Positions 4,452 to 7,951 of a stretch of DNA of 7,951 nt are shown in pieces. The stretch is taken from NCBI GenBank assembly GCA_947462865.1, contig CANHRW010000089.1, positions 1 through 7,951 of the forward strand. The letters are read 5' to 3'. Source of the DNA: Bacteroidota bacterium (GTDB lineage Bacteria > Bacteroidota > Bacteroidia > UKL13-3). The notes under the pieces are model-generated. The model saw only the letters and a list, made by a program, of their open reading frames with translations, searched no databases and had not been told where the DNA came from. A program made the position numbers and the translations under genes. Numbering within the stretch: the stretch's first letter is position 1; each line of letters opens with the position of its first letter.

Positions 4452-7400
4452 TTAAGGCCTTACAATACCAATAAAGTTTGAATTATTGTTATCAATTAGG
4501 ATAAAATCATTACCATCTACAAATCCATCACCATTGACATCAGTATCAGTATATCCTGAAACAAAATTAGTATTATCATTGTCCACATCAATAAAGTCAT
4601 TTCCATCAACAAATCCATCTTGATTGATATCGCCACTGTATATTAAAAACACTCCATAGCCATCATTTTTAAGATTATCTCCAAATGCTTTTGAAACAGA
4701 ATTTGTAAAATTATAGGTAATCCCATTGCTTATCAAAACAGGCGAATTTGACCACGTTTCTATACTTCCCCTATGTTTAACTATAAGATAATATTTATTA
4801 TTAGACATGTTGCTTGGTATATAAATTTGACAGATTCCTGCTGTATCTACTAGTGTTTTAACACTAAAAGCAATTACATTGTTTACACTGTCAAACAATT
4901 GAATTTGAACTGTATCACAAAACTCCATACTACTGATTCCATCTGCATTGTTTAATGAACTTTTTAACCTACCATTTTCATACAAAGCTTCAAAATACAT
5001 TTTCAAATTAATTTTCACATTCACTCCAATTTTCACACTATCTTTACATGAAGTCAAGCCATTATTTACCGTTACAAAATAGTTCGTGTTCTGAGTTGGG
5101 CTAACCGTAAAGTTCTGTGTGCTTGCTCCATTACTCCAAAGATATGTCAATGGATTTTGAATCACTCCTGAACCTACTGACTTCAAAAGTACACTTGAAC
5201 CTGAATTGATAATCGTATCATTATTTATAATATTAGCACTGACAAGACTGAGCAAAACACTATCAGTAGCAGAACAGGTTCCATAACTCACAGTTACTTT
5301 ATATTTACCTGCATTTGATGGGCTAATAGTTGTGCTGGTAGCACCAGTATTCCAAAGATAACTGGAATAACCATTGCCAGCATTTAAGGTATATGCTGTT
5401 CCACATGCTTTAATTGTGTCTTGAAATGGATTGAATGAGGAAATTGAATTGATACTTAAATTCAAAGTTGCTATACTGTCACAACCCCAAACACTGCTTC
5501 CCGAAAAAGTTTTACTATAGACCCCACTTGAATTGTATGTTTGGCCATTCCACGTATAGGGTGTACAAGAATTGATATTGGAAGTAGACGTAACGATAGG
5601 ACATACTGCGCTTACTTGTACATTGTCTATGGAGATTTTAGGACGAGAACTGCTAGTTCCCCCGGTTCCATTGTGGTAATAATATCTCAACCTACAAGTT
5701 GAAATATTGTTGAAAGCTGAAGGAAGTTTAGCCCGAATGGTACTACTATTTGCCACATTGTTAGTGCCTACATAAGGTAAATTAACACCTGTTATTTCTG
5801 TAAAATTGACCCCATCAATTGACCAATACACCCTCAAAGTGCTTACTCTATTGCCCACTCCATTGAAAACTGTTGCTGCATCAAAAATTAAACTATCTGC
5901 ATTTCGTTTGCTAAAATCCATTGAAAAATCTACAGCACAAGAACTTGTATTATCTGAATTACCCAAAGTTAAAAAAGCCAAAGTTCCTGCCACATTACCC
6001 GTTAAACTTCCCCTTTGTATGCCTGCACTGGATGAGCTTGTTTGAAAGTTAGCGGAAGAAACTGTAATTGATGTTGCATTGGGAATTGTACCTGCATTGG
6101 TGGTGACAGCTGTCCATCTCCCTACGCCTAAACCAGACAAAAATCCATTGGTCCAATTGGCAATATCACTGAAATCTTCCTTGTACAAATTGTTTGCAGT
6201 GTACTTCATTTTTACAGGACCCATTTCATTGATTGTAAACAAATTACTTGCAGGTAAAGTACTGGAACCAATAACTGTTGTATTACCTGAAAAAATAAAA
6301 TTTGTTAGAGGGGTACTTGCCAAACCAATGGTATTGCCATTGGAGGCCATATTAGAAATATCACAGGTAACTAAAATATAACTTATTCCTATTGGTATTA
6401 TTTGATTCAATGATGAAAAATTTATTATCCCCCCTGTTGTTACAACAGCTTGGCCAGAACCTATTTGGGTTGCGCCGACCAAATCATTTGTACTATTAAT
6501 CCAACATTTGAAACCTAAACTTTGAATATCTGCTGAAGTGTAATTACCCTGCGTTGTGAAACCGAGAGCTGATAAAATTGAATAATTCAATGAATCGTTT
6601 AACTGAAAACCTGCTATGATATTATTAGATGAATTGGTGTTTAAAAAACCACTTTGTGGATGTGAATTAGAAATATTAAGAAATGATTTCCCTGTTTTAA
6701 AAACTACTTTCAATGAAATAGCAGAATTGATATTGTAGAATGTATAAGCTGCTATTGAATCAACTTTTATGCCGTTTACAACCACACTGTCAACAACATA
6801 ACCTGAATCTGGTTTGAATATAAATCGTTGATTACTCCCCTTAGCAAAATAATATAAACCTAAACCATTTGAAATTATACTTCCTGAACTATTCGTTACT
6901 CTTCCACTGTTTTCAATATTAAAAAAAATTGGGGTATTGTTAAAGGTGGAACCGATATGTGTGGTTAAGGATTTATAAAATTGAAAAGACATGGTATCAA
7001 CCAAATTATATGTTCCATTAGGAGAAATTACCAAGGAACGAACTTTAAGAGAACCTTTGTAAGTACCAGTAAAAATAGTTGCATCTGTGGTATCCAGAGG
7101 CAAACCTTTGTTCCAAGAAATGCCATTCCAATAATTGGGTGTTTTGCAATTTTTTTGACCGGTAGTTACTGTATTGTTTGCAATTGGCGTATTTACACTA
7201 CCTACATAAGCTGTAATATTTGTGTTTGGTGTTGCCCATCTGAATGCCAAATTGGGTGCCGCAGTCTTAGAAAACGCTACGGTATTTTTTAACCGCATTC
7301 TAATTAATCTCAAGCCTGCTTGGGTAATGATGGTTCCTGCTCCTGCTCCTGGAGGTGTTTTTGCAGCTATAGTTACGTAGTTATTAGTTGCATTGTAGGT

Positions 7401-7688
7401 TACTGAAGTTGGTACTTGAACAGCATTCAACTCTGATGATCCTGCTACAATTGTTGCTGTAATAGTTCCTGAATTTCTGAAGGCACTGTTCATGTTAATA
7501 TTAAATACCCCGGTAGCATATTCCCATGTGGTGGTGGCACCAGTGGCGTATAATTTTACATCAAAATAGAAGGAGGTATCGGAAGGTGAAAATATTTCGC
7601 TTTCTACCCTACATTCAAATGATTGGGCATGAGCAGTTACAATTGATAAATAAGTAAACATTAGTAAAAAGGGAAGCTTGTGTTTCAT
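4452..7688 (-). CDS. Large secreted modular protein with adhesion-type beta domains and a C-terminal dockerin-like Ca-binding pair
   Basis: A signal peptide (residues 1-21, hydrophobic core PFLLMFTYLSIV, cleavage about AHA|QS) begins a 1078-residue exported protein. Domain limits are judged by eye. 22-~175 is an N-terminal beta-sandwich. ~183-240 is a WNGISWNKGLPLDTTDATI-type segment. ~285-332 resembles an extracellular repeat (FKPDSGYVVDSVVVNG, then YTFYNINSAISLKVVF). ~335-487 is a beta module of a kind seen in Bacteroidota surface proteins. ~500-696 is jelly-roll-like (LYKEDFSDIANW to KISIDNVQV). ~700-748 has CTPYTWNGQTYNSSGVYSKT and GCDSIATLNLSIN. ~750-890 holds two Ig/PKD-like units (YLWNTGAT, YLWSNGAST). 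~892-1015 has YYLIVKHRGSIETWS. At 1020-1031 and 1050-1061 are two DxNxDGxxDxxD loops exactly 30 residues apart. I see no catalytic domain and no canonical type IX sorting tail, as the chain ends NFIGIVRP. A surface or extracellular adhesin or matrix role is likely, but no specific ligand can be named. It runs against the lpx genes and probably has its own promoter. Confidence 0.88.
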   Translation of the reverse strand: MKHKLPFLLMFTYLSIVTAHAQSFECRVESEIFSPSDTSFYFDVKLYATGATTTWEYATGVFNINMNSAFRNSGTITATIVAGSSELNAVQVPTSVTYNATNNYVTIAAKTPPGAGAGTIITQAGLRLIRMRLKNTVAFSKTAAPNLAFRWATPNTNITAYVGSVNTPIANNTVTTGQKNCKTPNYWNGISWNKGLPLDTTDATIFTGTYKGSLKVRSLVISPNGTYNLVDTMSFQFYKSLTTHIGSTFNNTPIFFNIENSGRVTNSSGSIISNGLGLYYFAKGSNQRFIFKPDSGYVVDSVVVNGIKVDSIAAYTFYNINSAISLKVVFKTGKSFLNISNSHPQSGFLNTNSSNNIIAGFQLNDSLNYSILSALGFTTQGNYTSADIQSLGFKCWINSTNDLVGATQIGSGQAVVTTGGIINFSSLNQIIPIGISYILVTCDISNMASNGNTIGLASTPLTNFIFSGNTTVIGSSTLPASNLFTINEMGPVKMKYTANNLYKEDFSDIANWTNGFLSGLGVGRWTAVTTNAGTIPNATSITVSSANFQTSSSSAGIQRGSLTGNVAGTLAFLTLGNSDNTSSCAVDFSMDFSKRNADSLIFDAATVFNGVGNRVSTLRVYWSIDGVNFTEITGVNLPYVGTNNVANSSTIRAKLPSAFNNISTCRLRYYYHNGTGGTSSSRPKISIDNVQVSAVCPIVTSTSNINSCTPYTWNGQTYNSSGVYSKTFSGSSVWGCDSIATLNLSINSISSFNPFQDTIKACGTAYTLNAGNGYSSYLWNTGATSTTISPSNAGKYKVTVSYGTCSATDSVLLSLVSANIINNDTIINSGSSVLLKSVGSGVIQNPLTYLWSNGASTQNFTVSPTQNTNYFVTVNNGLTSCKDSVKIGVNVKINLKMYFEALYENGRLKSSLNNADGISSMEFCDTVQIQLFDSVNNVIAFSVKTLVDTAGICQIYIPSNMSNNKYYLIVKHRGSIETWSNSPVLISNGITYNFTNSVSKAFGDNLKNDGYGVFLIYSGDINQDGFVDGNDFIDVDNDNTNFVSGYTDTDVNGDGFVDGNDFILIDNNNSNFIGIVRP
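4506..4631 (-). repeat. Two tandem dockerin-like Ca-binding loop repeats (90-nt period) at the C-terminus
   Basis: The codons at 4596-4631 encode DINQDGFVDGND and those at 4506-4541 encode DVNGDGFVDGND. Each supplies the Asp/Asn positions 1, 3, 5, 9 and 12 of an EF-hand-like calcium loop. The period is exactly 30 codons and the following DNDNTNF and DNNNSNF segments also match, so this is an internal duplication. Type I dockerins have the same two-loop plan, though no cohesin partner is visible here. Confidence 0.75.
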
Positions 7689-7720
7689 TGGTTTAATAAA
7701 TTAACATTTATCAATGCATA

Positions 7721-7728
7721 CAAATATA
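7721..7728 (-). promoter_or_regulatory. Bacteroidota-type -7 box for the large secreted-protein gene
   Basis: Read on the minus strand, this is TATATTTG, a full match to TAnnTTTG. It ends 32 nt before the ATG, which gives a plausible short leader. I did not find a TTG/TTTG at the usual -33 spacing, so the assignment rests on one box and its position. Confidence 0.5.
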
Positions 7729-7742
7729 GAATAATTATCATT

Positions 7743-7777
7743 TTTGCATATTAAAATGATATCATAAAATATACTTG
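7743..7777 (+). promoter_or_regulatory. Possible distal promoter for lpxB
   Basis: TTTG (7743-7746), a 23-nt gap and TATACTTG (7770-7777) approximate the -33/-7 arrangement of Bacteroidota, with one mismatch in the -7 box and spacing at the upper limit. It would give a leader of roughly 120 nt. In this AT-rich spacer chance matches are likely, so it is an alternative to the 7891 box only. Confidence 0.25.
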
Positions 7778-7890
7778 TACTTAAACATTTAAGATTATTC
7801 AGCAATGCTCTTTTAACTAAATAGAAATAAGAAATAAAACTATCCAGTAATAAAATTGATACAACAAATTAATTAGAATTCAATTTTTGA

Positions 7891-7898
7891 TACATTTG
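7891..7898 (+). promoter_or_regulatory. Bacteroidota-type -7 box immediately before lpxB
   Basis: TACATTTG is a full match to TAnnTTTG. It ends only 7 nt before the lpxB ATG, so a transcript started from it would be leaderless or nearly so. No -33 TTTG occurs 17-23 nt upstream. The nearest upstream TTG (7856-7858) is 32 nt away. Confidence 0.4.
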
Positions 7899-7905
7899 TT
7901 TTTAT

Positions 7906-7951
7906 ATGAGGTATTTTATTGTAGCAGGTGAGGCAAGTGGCGACATGCATG
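7906..7951 (+). CDS. lpxB: LpxB, lipid-A-disaccharide synthase (first 15 codons; runs off the right edge)
   Basis: The fragment reads MRYFIVAGEASGDMH. The GEASGD motif directly after a short hydrophobic strand is the hallmark N-terminus of LpxB, the GT19 glycosyltransferase that joins UDP-2,3-diacylglucosamine and lipid X into the lipid A disaccharide at the membrane. The ATG gives exactly the usual N-terminal distance to the motif. The gene continues the Raetz pathway begun by lpxA, lpxC and lpxD, but is separated from them by about 4 kb including an opposing gene, so it must be transcribed separately. Only 15 residues are visible, yet the motif makes the call strong. Confidence 0.88.
   Translation, partial: MRYFIVAGEASGDMH

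Noticed and set aside
4452..4640. Canonical type IX secretion C-terminal sorting domain
   Set aside because: The expected conserved pattern of that tail is not seen; the C-terminus is two calcium-loop repeats ending NFIGIVRP.
5806..7292. Plus-strand reading frames inside the large secreted-protein gene
   Set aside because: They are short, lack domain signals and overlap a clearly coding minus-strand frame with signal peptide and repeats.

Overview
The window (about 8 kb, AT-rich) reads as chromosomal DNA from a member of the Bacteroidota. The evidence is: an LpxC-FabZ fusion, which is characteristic of that phylum; starts without a clear Shine-Dalgarno sequence; TAnnTTTG promoter-like boxes; and a large secreted protein built from gliding-bacteria-type beta-sandwich modules with a Ca-binding dockerin-like tail. 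I cannot fix the class or genus from the sequence.

Left part (1-3864, plus strand): a compact run of lipid A (Raetz pathway) genes. lpxD enters from the left edge without its first ~20 codons. It is followed by the lpxC-fabZ fusion, then lpxA after 3 nt, then a small ABC-type ATPase whose ATG directly abuts the lpxA stop. Together these carry out the first acylation (LpxA), the deacetylation (LpxC) and the second acylation (LpxD) of UDP-GlcNAc. FabZ acts on the same 3-hydroxyacyl-ACP pool used by LpxA and LpxD. The ATPase has intact Walker motifs but non-canonical Q- and H-loop positions, and no membrane partner is visible here.

Middle (3865-4451): about 590 nt without a credible gene. It is unusually rich in symmetric sequence: two 24-nt repeat copies, a 10-bp perfect hairpin overlapping an alternative 8-bp pairing, a nested inverted repeat of about 83 nt, and small palindromes. 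It resembles a dispersed intergenic repeat or a structured RNA rather than random spacer. This is the least explained part of the window.

Right part (4452-7688, minus strand): one 1078-residue secreted modular protein with a signal peptide, several adhesion-type beta modules and two dockerin-like Ca-binding loops at its C-terminus. A good TAnnTTTG box lies just upstream of its start. It points against the lpx genes and separates them from lpxB, whose first 15 codons, with the diagnostic GEASGD motif, begin at 7906 and run off the right edge behind their own TACATTTG box.

Most of the window is well-understood core metabolism. I found no clear evidence of a new multi-gene system. The best leads are the structured intergenic region, the atypical lpxA-coupled ATPase and the insertion of a surface-protein gene inside the lpx cluster.
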